Positions 16,197 to 25,317 are shown, numbered from the stretch's first letter. The stretch is 64,000 nucleotides of DNA from an uncultured Oxalobacteraceae bacterium (GCA_903893945.1 CAITOF010000054.1:1-64000); one strand, 5' to 3'. The notes: generated from the letters alone by a model not told the origin. A program made the numbers and translations.

Positions 16197-18212
16197 ATGC
16201 CAACTTCAGGACTTACATTGCGCGGCGGTGCTTATCTTGAGCAAAATCGGCTGGCGAATTGCAGAAAAATTACACTGTCTGAAGAAGTAGCGACGAGACT
16301 CAGCTGGTTCGAGCGGATCAAGGCGTTTTTTAATTTCGCCAGCGTCAGGGAGGAGAAAGTTTTTTTAACTCGGCTGTGGCAATTGCAGCATATGGATCCC
16401 CAGAGTGAGAACGAGGTGCTTCCGTTGTGCTTTGAACTGTCGACCATGGTTGCCTCGGGTAATGAGATCAGGTGTGAAGGCAAAGAGATGAACGGACGCT
16501 ACGTTTTTGCACTGACGGTATGCGACACTCTCACGGGCGAGAAAATCTCCCTTTATGACGGACATGAGACCCAGGAGCTGCAAAATCAGGCGTTGAGCGA
16601 AGTGCGCATGGATGCAGACTCTGCGGAGTCTGCGGATACTGCCATGCGATCGAATCCTGGGGTCCACAATGTGCCTGGCAGATTATCGCTCGACGCGGCA
16701 GTTACCGGTATCAATGCGCTGCTGGAAACAGAATACAGCAACCGGTTCCAGGATTCGTCCTTGTTACTTTGTGCCACACCCAAACCGGTGAATGGGGCCA
16801 AAACCCGCCAAACCGAGATAACATCAACAGATTTTATCGGGTTGGAGGCCAATAACGACGCGGCGCCACAACGTGCTGGCGTGGATGCGGCCGGCCACAG
16901 TAAAGGGGGCCATTCCGATCTGGAAAAAGCGGCGCAAAAATTCCGGATCACGCTCAATGCGGATGGAACATTACCGCAATCTAGTCAAACGCAGGATCAG
17001 TTTGACAGCATCAGACTCTATTTTGAGTATCTTGTCACCAACCGAACCGACTTGTTCATTTATCTGAGAACCCATCCAAACTCCATCAATCAGCAGGATG
17101 AAAGCACAGGACGGACATTGTTGCATTGTCTGGTAGCCAACGGTGGATCGATGACGCGACAAGAGGTGTCCGACATGCTGGCGCTCCTTTTTAATGAGCG
17201 CGGCATCGATCCGGCGGTGAAGGACAGGGCCGGTAATACACCCATCCACGTCGCCGCCCAGCGCTGCGAGGATAAAAATTGGTGCAATTATCTGTTTCCC
17301 CGATTGCTTGACATGGCGCTCCAGGCTGGATTTGATTGCAGCATACAGGGAGCGGACGGCTACACGATTTTGCACCTGGGCGCGCTTTATGCCTTTAGGA
17401 ACACCACCGTGGCAGGTCTTCCGTATAAAAACTGTCCAAGCATAGTGGCGAAAATACAGACGTATCCGGAACAGAATCTGCAGAAGGCGCTCGATACCGT
17501 ATCGCGTTCCGGACGAACCGCGTTGAATCTTTGTATTCAGAGCCTTTTATTTAATGATGCAATGGTACTTGTTGAAGCGGGCGCCTCGATATCAATTCCT
17601 GGCAGGGTTGCCGAAGATCCCCTGGAGCAGGTAAAACCCATCAAGGCGTGGCTCACCATTGAGATTGAAACGGCGATGCAGGACCACGATCTGGAACTGG
17701 CCGACCAATTGAAGCGCAAACGCAACGGATTGACCGATCTAGAGGCCGCCATGATACTGGCCAGGCAACAAGAAGCCCTTATTCCGCTCGTTTTAAGGGT
17801 AGCCAGAAATGATTATGGAAGCATTTACAGATTTTTTGATTGCCTCGTTATCAATGAGGAGCTATTGGTCAAATATCTCAGCACTTACCGGGAATTGATC
17901 AACTCACAGGATGAAGAAGGTGAAACCCTGTTGCACCATGCCGTGAACAAAGGGCAGGAAATAGGTGAATGCGCCTACGCGAAGAATATACTGGAAATGA
18001 TAGGAAGTTTGCCTGACACGGATTTTGCCACTAAAGACAGGCGTGGTAACACACCGGTGCACGTTGCTGCCGTCGCTGCGAACGATACGAGGTGGCGCCA
18101 GGAAGTGATGCCGCACTTTGTAAAAATGGCTGTGCAGCATGGGTTCGATTTCAGTACCAGAGGCAGAAACAACCTGTCGATAGCGCACTGGGCACCACAG
18201 TATGCCCAATGA
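16197..18212 (+). CDS. Ankyrin-repeat protein with internal duplication, candidate effector
   Basis: A 671-residue soluble protein with a strong ribosome site (GAGGAG) and no signal peptide or membrane helix. Residues about 30-125 form an N-terminal domain of unknown type, about 130-265 are polar and low in structure, and two related blocks follow: 271-400 and 541-671. Each block has a helical lead, then ankyrin-like units (GRTLLHCLVANG / GETLLHHAVNKG; AGNTPIHVAAQ / RGNTPVHVAAV). The second block ends at the stop codon without the tail seen after the first block, so it may be shortened. Ankyrin arrays bind partner proteins and are common in bacterial host-directed effectors. It converges with the 802-residue gene next door. 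Function unknown; effector role inferred. Confidence 0.8.
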   Translation: MPTSGLTLRGGAYLEQNRLANCRKITLSEEVATRLSWFERIKAFFNFASVREEKVFLTRLWQLQHMDPQSENEVLPLCFELSTMVASGNEIRCEGKEMNGRYVFALTVCDTLTGEKISLYDGHETQELQNQALSEVRMDADSAESADTAMRSNPGVHNVPGRLSLDAAVTGINALLETEYSNRFQDSSLLLCATPKPVNGAKTRQTEITSTDFIGLEANNDAAPQRAGVDAAGHSKGGHSDLEKAAQKFRITLNADGTLPQSSQTQDQFDSIRLYFEYLVTNRTDLFIYLRTHPNSINQQDESTGRTLLHCLVANGGSMTRQEVSDMLALLFNERGIDPAVKDRAGNTPIHVAAQRCEDKNWCNYLFPRLLDMALQAGFDCSIQGADGYTILHLGALYAFRNTTVAGLPYKNCPSIVAKIQTYPEQNLQKALDTVSRSGRTALNLCIQSLLFNDAMVLVEAGASISIPGRVAEDPLEQVKPIKAWLTIEIETAMQDHDLELADQLKRKRNGLTDLEAAMILARQQEALIPLVLRVARNDYGSIYRFFDCLVINEELLVKYLSTYRELINSQDEEGETLLHHAVNKGQEIGECAYAKNILEMIGSLPDTDFATKDRRGNTPVHVAAVAANDTRWRQEVMPHFVKMAVQHGFDFSTRGRNNLSIAHWAPQYAQ

Positions 18213-18277
18213 CCCTTTTGCTGTTGCAACACAAAGGGCAATTTTCGTTCCATGGCAATTACCTTGCCCTCACTGAA

Positions 18278-20686
18278 TTATTTTGTCGAGATAGTGAATT
18301 CAGTCATGACAGGGCGGTGATTTGACGACACGCGCGCTTTGTTATGTTCATCAACGCCAAAATCCAGTAACACGCTGGTTTGTTGCTCTTTGACCGTTAT
18401 CGTGTTGCCGAAAAGCCTGCCACGTGTGGCGGTGACCTTTGAAAAAATGTAGTCACGTTCGGCTTCGCTATCCGCTTTGGGGCCGTGGCTGCGATCTGGG
18501 ATGAGTGCGGTCGTCAGTTCGGTACGATGGATGTTGAAGCGGTTTGCTTTCAGCGTATCGAACCGATGCGGTTGGCCCTGTAGCGTCTGTCCGGGGTGTT
18601 CCGGCGTGCCAACCATATCTGCCCCGAGAATTTGAATGACGGCATTTTTTGCTTTGGCAATTTCCTTTATCTTTTTTAGAGCCTGTTTCATATAATCATC
18701 AGGGTCTCTGTCCAGCCTTGACTGTGAACCCGCAACCGACAATCCTAACTTTTCGAGCGGGGGCAGTGCCGCAAAAAGTATCGTGTGACCCGTTTGGAGA
18801 TCCTTTGCTGTGCAGATGGCGGTATATCTATCCATGATCTTCTGTGAGTGATCCCCTTCCTTCTCCATATCTTCGGCGAACCGGGTCCTGCGCAGCATTA
18901 TCTCCGCCATACCGAGACCGCGCACTTTGTTGGCACAGAAAAATAGAGCATTGAAGTCGGGCTGCAATGAAGTAAGGCTACCGCTGCTTTTCTGCTGGAT
19001 CAGAAGTACATCCAGTTCGCCGCGCGCTGCCATGTTGGTAAAGTAGTTTGAGGTTCGGTTCGTCGCGTTAAGGTACTCTTTGTCCGACACATTCTGGTAG
19101 TCCATACTTTGTTTTTTGCGCAAGTATTTGTAGCTGGTGATATCGCAACCATCATCAAACGTAGCCACTTTCAAGCTCGCTATTTTGTGCCTGTCAGGTT
19201 GGGTGCTGTTGGTCAACCCTGCAATTGACGCCTGCCATACCTGATTTTGCTCTTTACGTCGTCGCTCAATGAAATCACTCAGGTGGTACTGGGTTGCCGG
19301 GTCGCTGAAATTCAGTTGCTGTACCGGCACCTGCGCCGAAGCGAGGTATTCAATGTGTTTGAAGGTCAGTTTTTTTGTCTGGTGTATCAAAAGTTGCCCG
19401 GTTACCTCGTCGCGATCCAAATTGTTCAGTATGGCGGGCACGTCATTTTCTGCATTGTCAGTGATGGAACGGTCGACGCCCTCATTCACATTTGCCCGAC
19501 GGATAAGACTTCTTTTGAAGTCGCCTGATTTCAGCGTGGCGCAGAGGATGACGCTGTGCAGATCCCTCTCAGTCATCAGGCCCTTTCTTGATGCCAGTGT
19601 GAAATCTTCCTTGGTCATACTAAAGTCAGCCCGGTGATCAAAGGTGAGTGTGAGGTCCTCGAGCCCGTTGAAAGGAATTTTTAAGCGTCTTCCTGCGTGA
19701 AACTGCGTAGCCGAAATGGATTTTTGATTCTGCAATGCTGCGAGGTGTTGACCAAACAGAATGAGTTCATTTTGCCTGGCCCAGGTAAGTTGACTGAATG
19801 TTAGTGCCGGTTTGACAATTTGCAAAAAATTGACACGCGTGGCGCCATATTTTTTAGATTCTGTTTTGTCTATATTTTCAATGTGAACCAGTTCTGCCGC
19901 GGTATCGCCATGCACCACAGTGCAGCCGTTCAGATCAGCCGCCGTATTTTTGTATTTTTCATAGAATTTGGCACTGCAAAAGGCGCCTTTCAGCGAGCAG
20001 TCGGGCGCGGCAAGGTCGTGGTCATGCAATATTATCTGGCTGGCCGCAAAGCGGCTGACCAGTTCCTGGTTGACAGCAAAATGGCTGAACCGTGCGCCGG
20101 CAAAGGTCAGCCAGGGATAATCCGAAGCTGATTTTATTAATTGCGTAAAGTCGCCTGTGTAGGTCAGCGCATTCCAGAATAAAGTGGAAGGTCGAGTGTC
20201 TGGTTGCATGAGGTCGAGATGGGTCACCAGTGCGGCGAATGCGTCCGGACTCATGGGCATCGCCTTCAGGAGGTTCTGCTGCGTATCGCCGACCGTCTGC
20301 TTCTGGTGTCTGATTGCCTTGATGTAGAAGTAAGCGATTTTTTCGCGGGGTAATGTCAGTTTCAGTGTTTGTGGCACCCAGCCTGTTTCCTTGGTTTGGG
20401 CGGTGGCGAGGGTCACGGTAATGTGACCGTTCGGTTCTTTCGATATCCGGGCCTCGAACCAGACCTGATGCATGCAGACCGACGATGTCGATGACTGACC
20501 GGTTTCCAGGTCATTTCCCTCAACAATAAATCGCTCGATACAGGCGGGTATGGCCTGGTTCCTGACATCATCGGCGCTGTCAAGAAACAGAGTCAATTCT
20601 TCAATGATCGGTGCCAGCAAACGGTGGCCGGCTCCGGTTGGGTTCACGATGCGGGACAGTGTTGAAAAAACGGATGGAACGACCAT
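18278..20686 (-). CDS. 802-residue protein with degenerate EEP-like C-terminal domain
   Basis: A large soluble protein without signal peptide; ribosome site AGAGGTAACT supports the ATG at 20686. Residues 1-500 match no family I know. Residues about 503-800 follow the motif order of endonuclease/exonuclease/phosphatase enzymes: LKVATFDD (505-512), LDVLLIQQ (558-565), ILGADM (686-691), RDYIF (744-748) and SSNHRPV (787-793). Usual catalytic residues appear changed: Glu of LQE is Gln565, the GDFN motif reads GADM and SDH reads SNH. If aligned correctly, the domain is probably inactive or has altered chemistry. The gene lies between the ankyrin gene and the paralog pair, on the opposite strand. 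EEP assignment is by eye. Confidence 0.65.
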   Translation of the reverse strand: MVVPSVFSTLSRIVNPTGAGHRLLAPIIEELTLFLDSADDVRNQAIPACIERFIVEGNDLETGQSSTSSVCMHQVWFEARISKEPNGHITVTLATAQTKETGWVPQTLKLTLPREKIAYFYIKAIRHQKQTVGDTQQNLLKAMPMSPDAFAALVTHLDLMQPDTRPSTLFWNALTYTGDFTQLIKSASDYPWLTFAGARFSHFAVNQELVSRFAASQIILHDHDLAAPDCSLKGAFCSAKFYEKYKNTAADLNGCTVVHGDTAAELVHIENIDKTESKKYGATRVNFLQIVKPALTFSQLTWARQNELILFGQHLAALQNQKSISATQFHAGRRLKIPFNGLEDLTLTFDHRADFSMTKEDFTLASRKGLMTERDLHSVILCATLKSGDFKRSLIRRANVNEGVDRSITDNAENDVPAILNNLDRDEVTGQLLIHQTKKLTFKHIEYLASAQVPVQQLNFSDPATQYHLSDFIERRRKEQNQVWQASIAGLTNSTQPDRHKIASLKVATFDDGCDITSYKYLRKKQSMDYQNVSDKEYLNATNRTSNYFTNMAARGELDVLLIQQKSSGSLTSLQPDFNALFFCANKVRGLGMAEIMLRRTRFAEDMEKEGDHSQKIMDRYTAICTAKDLQTGHTILFAALPPLEKLGLSVAGSQSRLDRDPDDYMKQALKKIKEIAKAKNAVIQILGADMVGTPEHPGQTLQGQPHRFDTLKANRFNIHRTELTTALIPDRSHGPKADSEAERDYIFSKVTATRGRLFGNTITVKEQQTSVLLDFGVDEHNKARVSSNHRPVMTEFTISTK

Positions 20687-20999
20687 AGTTACCTCTGCGT
20701 TGACTGTGCGACACTAGGGTGTGTTGCGCTGGTATCGCACAAATTGTATCGGCGCATCTGCAAATTGAATACCGTAATTTTACTGTCGGACCGCCGGAAT
20801 GCTGCTGTTGGCGAGCGCGGTGTCGCCCGGTCGCGCCATCCAGTTATTTCTTGCAAGAAAGCCGTAGTTTTACTGACCGAAAAAATACGACTTACGATAG
20901 CGATTGAGGTGTGCAAGACTGCGGTTCCGTTCTTGCTTCCAAACTTTCTGTCGCGGACGGGATCGTGTTTCTTTTCCCAGATGAGCCAAACGGAACGGT
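20687..20999. promoter_or_regulatory. Divergent intergenic region with two copies of a shared motif
   Basis: This 313-bp region separates the 802-residue gene (reverse) from the paralog pair (forward). It contains CCGTAATTTTACTG at 20772-20785 and CCGTAGTTTTACTG at 20862-20875, exactly 90 bp apart and in the same orientation. A third copy of the core is upstream of the ankyrin gene (15880-15890, other orientation). GTATCG also occurs twice, 14 bp apart, near 20738-20757. No small gene is supported. Confidence 0.6.
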
Positions 21000-21911
21000 A
21001 TGAAATTATTGCAGATTTTTCATTCAGGAAAGCCACCCACAGCCAACGCCAATGCCAACGCCAATGTCAGTGCGGCGCGTAACGAGGGTCAACCCGGAGG
21101 TTGGGCAGTCACTGATTCACCGATAGAACTGGTGGCGATCGATGACGTTACCCTGGCGCTGATCGAGAACGGCGACCAGCAGAAAGCGCGTGACCGCTAT
21201 AACGCATTGGTTGCAAGGCCCGATCCCCATGCCCCGGCTTACCGGATGAAGGTGTCCTACTATGGCCTCATGGCACATGACCCGGACTATGCTGTGGCCA
21301 GCGTTGAACAGCTTGAGGAAATGAAACAAGTACTGAGGCAGTACAGTAGCAGCGGTTATTCCCGTTTCCGGCACGCAGCGTTCCGATATCTGGAGTCACT
21401 GGCCAGACACGGGCAAGGGTGGGCTGCGTACTGGCTTTGGAGAATTGGGTACCACCGTGACAGGTTAGGCTGGAAGGCGGGTACCCCTGTCGATCCGCAC
21501 ATATTGCTGGGCTATCTGAAAAATGCCCGGTCGGATCTGGAACTGGCCAGGCAGGGTACTGTCCAATTCGAGAGCGAGATAGTAAATCGGAGCCATTCCG
21601 CGTTTATTGCCTCGCTCACAAATGACAATCTTGCTCCGGGCAGCTTCTCGAGGCTGAAGGATCTGGTAACGATACATAGCGCTGCCGGTCTCAAGGTGTA
21701 TGAGCTCTACAGGGAACAAAACAGGTTTTTCAGAAGGTTTTACCCGAATTCACCCAGCGTCACCATCACTCAGGCTGACGTGGTGGAGGCGTTAAACGGG
21801 GCTGCCGTGCTGAATCCACCGTATGGCACTGTGGGCAATGTACTGCGAGAGCTGAAAGTGCATCCGGACTGGCGACGTCTGTTTTCAACGAAATCTGTCG
21901 GACTGGCTTGA
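21000..21911 (+). CDS. Hypothetical helical protein, paralog 1, candidate effector
   Basis: A 303-residue protein with no signal peptide. After a short N-terminus it has a run of alternating Ala-Asn (residues 15-22) encoded by the repeated GCCAACGCCAAT. The rest is helical and reminiscent of TPR/Sel1 arrays without a clear match. It is clearly related to the next gene product: LIENGDQQKARDRY vs LINDGNKQAARACF, SLARHGQGWAA vs SLAQNGDGWAA, AGLKVYELY vs AGLKVYDLY, ITQADVVEAL vs VSQADVVEAV. Two copies of the CGTARTTTTAC motif lie upstream. Function unknown. Confidence 0.72.
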   Translation: MKLLQIFHSGKPPTANANANANVSAARNEGQPGGWAVTDSPIELVAIDDVTLALIENGDQQKARDRYNALVARPDPHAPAYRMKVSYYGLMAHDPDYAVASVEQLEEMKQVLRQYSSSGYSRFRHAAFRYLESLARHGQGWAAYWLWRIGYHRDRLGWKAGTPVDPHILLGYLKNARSDLELARQGTVQFESEIVNRSHSAFIASLTNDNLAPGSFSRLKDLVTIHSAAGLKVYELYREQNRFFRRFYPNSPSVTITQADVVEALNGAAVLNPPYGTVGNVLRELKVHPDWRRLFSTKSVGLA

Positions 21912-21955
21912 TGTGCATTTTTTCCTATTTTTTGAATTTTGAATGAAAGGTCGAC

Positions 21956-22804
21956 ATGAAACCGACACAAATATTTTCTTCGCTGGTCCAATGGGGCGCT
22001 CATAGCGCTGCGCGTCAGGATAACGTCAGTCACCAGCCGGTCTCTGGCGGATTGCCTCAAGGGAGTGACAATCCGCTGGGTCTGATTAATGACGGTAACA
22101 AACAGGCAGCCCGGGCGTGTTTTCAAGGCCTGCTCGACGCTGGGGTGGATAACAGTGACCACCACAACTATAAATTTGCGTATTATTTTCTGATGGCCGA
22201 TTCCGACGAGCATCGTTCGGGTTCCGCTGTTGATACTCAGACGATGAAACGGGTACTCAGTGACGGTGTCCATCTTTATCCCGGTAGCGCCGTCGCGTTC
22301 AGCTATATGAAATCCCTGGCACAAAACGGTGACGGCTGGGCCGCCACGGAACTGTTCCGGATTGCCGATTTGCACTGTTTCGACGCTGACATCATCCAGG
22401 CCTATCAACTGGACAACAGGGAATTGTTGTCGTATATGAAAAAATCCAGCTCAACCGATTCGTCCATCAAGTCGCTCGTTGCGCATTGCTGCCGCGTATT
22501 GAGCGAACGAATCAGGTTTCAGGAAATCTATGAGTTTATCGATACATTAACGGTGGCGAATTTGACCGATGAAAATTATGCGCGATTGAAGTCACTGACT
22601 ACGGTGGCCCCGGATGCCGGACTCAAGGTTTACGATTTATACCAAGCGCAGGTCGACGGCGTCGGCAGAGTCAGTCAGGCAGATGTTGTTGAGGCCGTTA
22701 GTGCCTCAGCACGCTTCGGCATGTGGGCTGGCCCAATGCCCCACCTGATTCTTTCCACGTTAGCAAAAGAGGACAACTGGAAACCGTATTTGTCGAAGTC
22801 GTAA
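21956..22804 (+). CDS. Hypothetical helical protein, paralog 2, candidate effector
   Basis: A 282-residue paralog of the preceding gene product, 44 bp downstream and on the same strand, so likely co-transcribed. The start has a GAAAGGTCGAC ribosome site. It lacks the Ala-Asn run. The shared core covers most of its length, with the best conservation in the last third (AGLKVYDLY, QADVVEAV). Divergence between the two is high, so the duplication is not recent. No signal peptide or catalytic motif is visible; function unknown. Confidence 0.72.
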   Translation: MKPTQIFSSLVQWGAHSAARQDNVSHQPVSGGLPQGSDNPLGLINDGNKQAARACFQGLLDAGVDNSDHHNYKFAYYFLMADSDEHRSGSAVDTQTMKRVLSDGVHLYPGSAVAFSYMKSLAQNGDGWAATELFRIADLHCFDADIIQAYQLDNRELLSYMKKSSSTDSSIKSLVAHCCRVLSERIRFQEIYEFIDTLTVANLTDENYARLKSLTTVAPDAGLKVYDLYQAQVDGVGRVSQADVVEAVSASARFGMWAGPMPHLILSTLAKEDNWKPYLSKS

Positions 22805-22871
22805 TCGGGTCGGCGTCTCTGCAGGGTTGATAGTGCGGATGCGCGGAGCCGGTTCTGGATCACTATATTAG

Positions 22872-22929
22872 CCAGAGGCGCAACCAGAGGCGCAACCAGA
22901 GGCGCAACCAGAGGCGCAACCAGAGGCGC
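22872..22929. repeat. 12-bp minisatellite abutting a stop codon
   Basis: CCAGAGGCGCAA is repeated four times without error (22872-22919) and a fifth partial copy (22920-22929) runs into the stop codon of the reverse-strand transporter gene. On that gene's mRNA it is the very start of the 3' untranslated region. There are no spacers, so it is not a CRISPR array. Confidence 0.92.
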
Positions 22930-24209
22930 TACGGCCGGCCGTTGCCGTGAGCCTTACCCCGGTACAACAACAAGGTCGCCACCAAACCGCATAGCGCAGC
23001 AAATGACATGCAGTAACCCGGCGACGCCTTGTCGTTGGTATAGTGGATCAGGGTAGTGGCAATCAGGGGCACTGAACCTCCTACCATGGTGGCAATACTG
23101 TAGGCCAGTGAAAAACCGACCGTTCTGACGTTGACCGGCATGACTTCGGTGAGCGCGGCCACCATGGCGCCATTATAGCTGGCATACAGAAATGACAGCC
23201 ACAGTTCCACGATCAGCATTTTTTCAAAGTCGGGTTCAATGATCAGCCAGCGCAGCAGGGGGTAAGTGGTCAGCATGGTGAGCACGGTAAATGTGACCAG
23301 CAGCGCTTTCCTCCCGACCCGATCCGACAGAGCCCCCATCACCGGCAGCCAGAAAAAATTCGACAGGCCGACACAGACTGTCACAATCAGGCTGTGGGTC
23401 ACAGTGAGGTTAAGTACCTTTTTCCCGAACGTCGGTGTATAGACGGTAATCATGTAGAACGACACCGTCGTCATCAGAACCAGCATGGCGCCGGCCAGCA
23501 CGGTCGGCAGATTGTGGATGATGGACTGAAATATTTCTTGCAGGGCAGGGCGGTGTTTCCGGGCGGCGAATTCGGCGCTTTCCTGCAGGGAGCTGCGTAT
23601 CACGAAAATCACGGGGATGATCATGCAGCCCACAAAGAAAGGGATGCGCCAGCCCCAGGCGGCGACGTCTGCGGGTACCAGCCACTGATTAATGCCATAA
23701 CCCAGTGCGGCTGCAAAAATGATGGCCACCTGCTGGCTGGCGGATTGCCAGCTGACATAAAACCCCTTGTTGCCGGGCGTGGCAATTTCCGACAGATAGA
23801 CTGAAACGCCACCGAGCTCGACCCCGGCAGAAAATCCCTGCAGCAAACGTCCGATCAGCACCAGAATCGGTGCGATGATACCTATCGATGCATAGCCCGG
23901 AACAAACGCGATCAATATCGTTCCGCATGCCATAATGGCCAGTGTCACAATCAGCCCGCGGCGCCTTCCGATCCGGTCCACGTACGCCCCGAGAATAATG
24001 GCGCCAAGAGGGCGCATCAGGAATCCGGCACCGAAGGTGGCAAAGGTAGCCATCATCGAAACGTATTCGTCGGTGGAAGGGAAAAAAGTCGACGAGATAT
24101 AAATGGCATAGAGTCCGAACAGGAAAAAGTCATACATTTCGAGAAAATTTCCGCTCGTCACGCGAAGTATGTTTTTCAGTCGTCCGGTTGATGACATGTC
24201 TGTTTGCAT
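22929..24209 (-). CDS. MFS transporter, metabolite:H+ symporter (MHS) family
   Basis: A 426-residue inner-membrane symporter with about 12 hydrophobic segments. The N-terminal [16 protein letters not shown] motif and the [12 protein letters not shown] loop between helices 2 and 3 are typical of citrate/tricarballylate/dicarboxylate-proton symporters. The later loop [11 protein letters not shown] repeats the MFS signature. Start at 24209 follows AGAAGG. It lies 118 bp after an orphan binding protein gene on the same strand, and a TctDE-like regulator pair is divergent. A tricarboxylate or related acid is the likely substrate, by family and context. Confidence 0.87.
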   Translation of the reverse strand: MQTDMSSTGRLKNILRVTSGNFLEMYDFFLFGLYAIYISSTFFPSTDEYVSMMATFATFGAGFLMRPLGAIILGAYVDRIGRRRGLIVTLAIMACGTILIAFVPGYASIGIIAPILVLIGRLLQGFSAGVELGGVSVYLSEIATPGNKGFYVSWQSASQQVAIIFAAALGYGINQWLVPADVAAWGWRIPFFVGCMIIPVIFVIRSSLQESAEFAARKHRPALQEIFQSIIHNLPTVLAGAMLVLMTTVSFYMITVYTPTFGKKVLNLTVTHSLIVTVCVGLSNFFWLPVMGALSDRVGRKALLVTFTVLTMLTTYPLLRWLIIEPDFEKMLIVELWLSFLYASYNGAMVAALTEVMPVNVRTVGFSLAYSIATMVGGSVPLIATTLIHYTNDKASPGYCMSFAALCGLVATLLLYRGKAHGNGRP

Positions 24210-24327
24210 AGGACCTTCTTGGTTCGTGTTTCAGTTCAACAAAGGAAAAACAACGCACATCCGGGGCAACATGCACCAAGGCGCGATCCGGTGGCCAGAT
24301 TGCATGATGCACAACCGGCATGAGTGC

Positions 24328-25317
24328 TTACTGTGCATTTTTTACATAGTCGCTGGTGTAGGTGTTGGCCAGATTGATTTTTTGACCGATCACCGCCTTG
24401 TTCGACGAATTCATGACTTTCAGCACCGTTTCGGGACCGTCGGGTGGCATCAGGCCATCGGCGGTAAACATTTCTTTGCCAGACGCCAGCGCTTTGACAT
24501 AGAGCGCCCGGTTCGACGCAAAATAGTCGGCCGGGAGCCGGTTGGCAATTTCCTCGGCCGTATGGTTGTGAATGAATTTCAGGGTTTTGACAAACGCCAG
24601 GACAATTTTCTGAACTTCTGCCTTGTGATGGTTTTGCCAGTCAGTCGACATATACAGACAGGCTGAAGGATAGGTGCCACCGAGCAGTTGTTTGGTCGAT
24701 TGCACGGTTCTCAGATCGGCCAGAACGATGGCGGCACCTTCTGAAACCAGTTTGGTCGCGGTCGGTTCGGATGTCATGCCGGCATCAATTTTTCCTTCTG
24801 TCATGGCCGTCACGAAGGTCGCTCCGGCGCCGACCGGGATAGTGCGGTAGTCGCTGCTCCTGACATTGGACATCAGTGAAATATATTGGGTCAGAAAATT
24901 GGTGGACGAGCCCAGTCCGGTGACACCGATGATTTTGCTTTTGAAGTCGGCTGGCGATTTGATATTGGTGTGGGTACCTGCCAGTAACACTTCGCCCGGT
25001 ACCAGGCTGAACTGAACCACCGAGGTCACCGATTTGCCGCGCGCCTGCAGATCGATGGTGTGATCATAAAAACCGACCACGCCTTGCGCCGACCCGGACA
25101 ACATTTCAGTTTCGGCATTAATGCCCGAAGGTACACTGAGCACTTCAATGTCCAGTCCGGTCTCTTTTAAATATCCCAGCTGTTCGGCCAGCTTGGCAGG
25201 TAAGTAAATCTGTTTGTTAAGTCCGCCCACCATGATGGTAATTTTTTCGCCGGCCATGGCTGGCAGCAAAAAAAGCAGCAACACCACGGTGCAGACCGCC
25301 TGCAAAATTTTTGTCAT
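24328..25317 (-). CDS. Orphan periplasmic binding protein, NMT1/THI5-like
   Basis: A 329-residue exported protein (signal peptide ending PAMAGE) of the NMT1/SsuA-type solute-binding family. Seen are the beginning I-T-I-M-V-G-G-L-N-K-Q, the A-E-Q-L-G-Y-L-K-E-T-G-L-D-I-E-V segment that opens the ligand cleft, and G-K-I-D-A-G in the second lobe. No ABC permease or ATPase gene is nearby; the only transporter in the cluster is the MHS symporter downstream. It may feed that symporter, act as a sensor partner for the divergent kinase, or work with an ABC system elsewhere. Confidence 0.82.
   Translation of the reverse strand: MTKILQAVCTVVLLLFLLPAMAGEKITIMVGGLNKQIYLPAKLAEQLGYLKETGLDIEVLSVPSGINAETEMLSGSAQGVVGFYDHTIDLQARGKSVTSVVQFSLVPGEVLLAGTHTNIKSPADFKSKIIGVTGLGSSTNFLTQYISLMSNVRSSDYRTIPVGAGATFVTAMTEGKIDAGMTSEPTATKLVSEGAAIVLADLRTVQSTKQLLGGTYPSACLYMSTDWQNHHKAEVQKIVLAFVKTLKFIHNHTAEEIANRLPADYFASNRALYVKALASGKEMFTADGLMPPDGPETVLKVMNSSNKAVIGQKINLANTYTSDYVKNAQ

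Noticed and set aside
20719-21082. Small forward open frames in the divergent region before the paralog pair
   Set aside because: They lack ribosome sites, overlap the motif copies and run out of frame into the paralog gene.
22872-22929. CRISPR array
   Set aside because: The 12-bp units are directly adjacent with no spacers and no cas genes are present.
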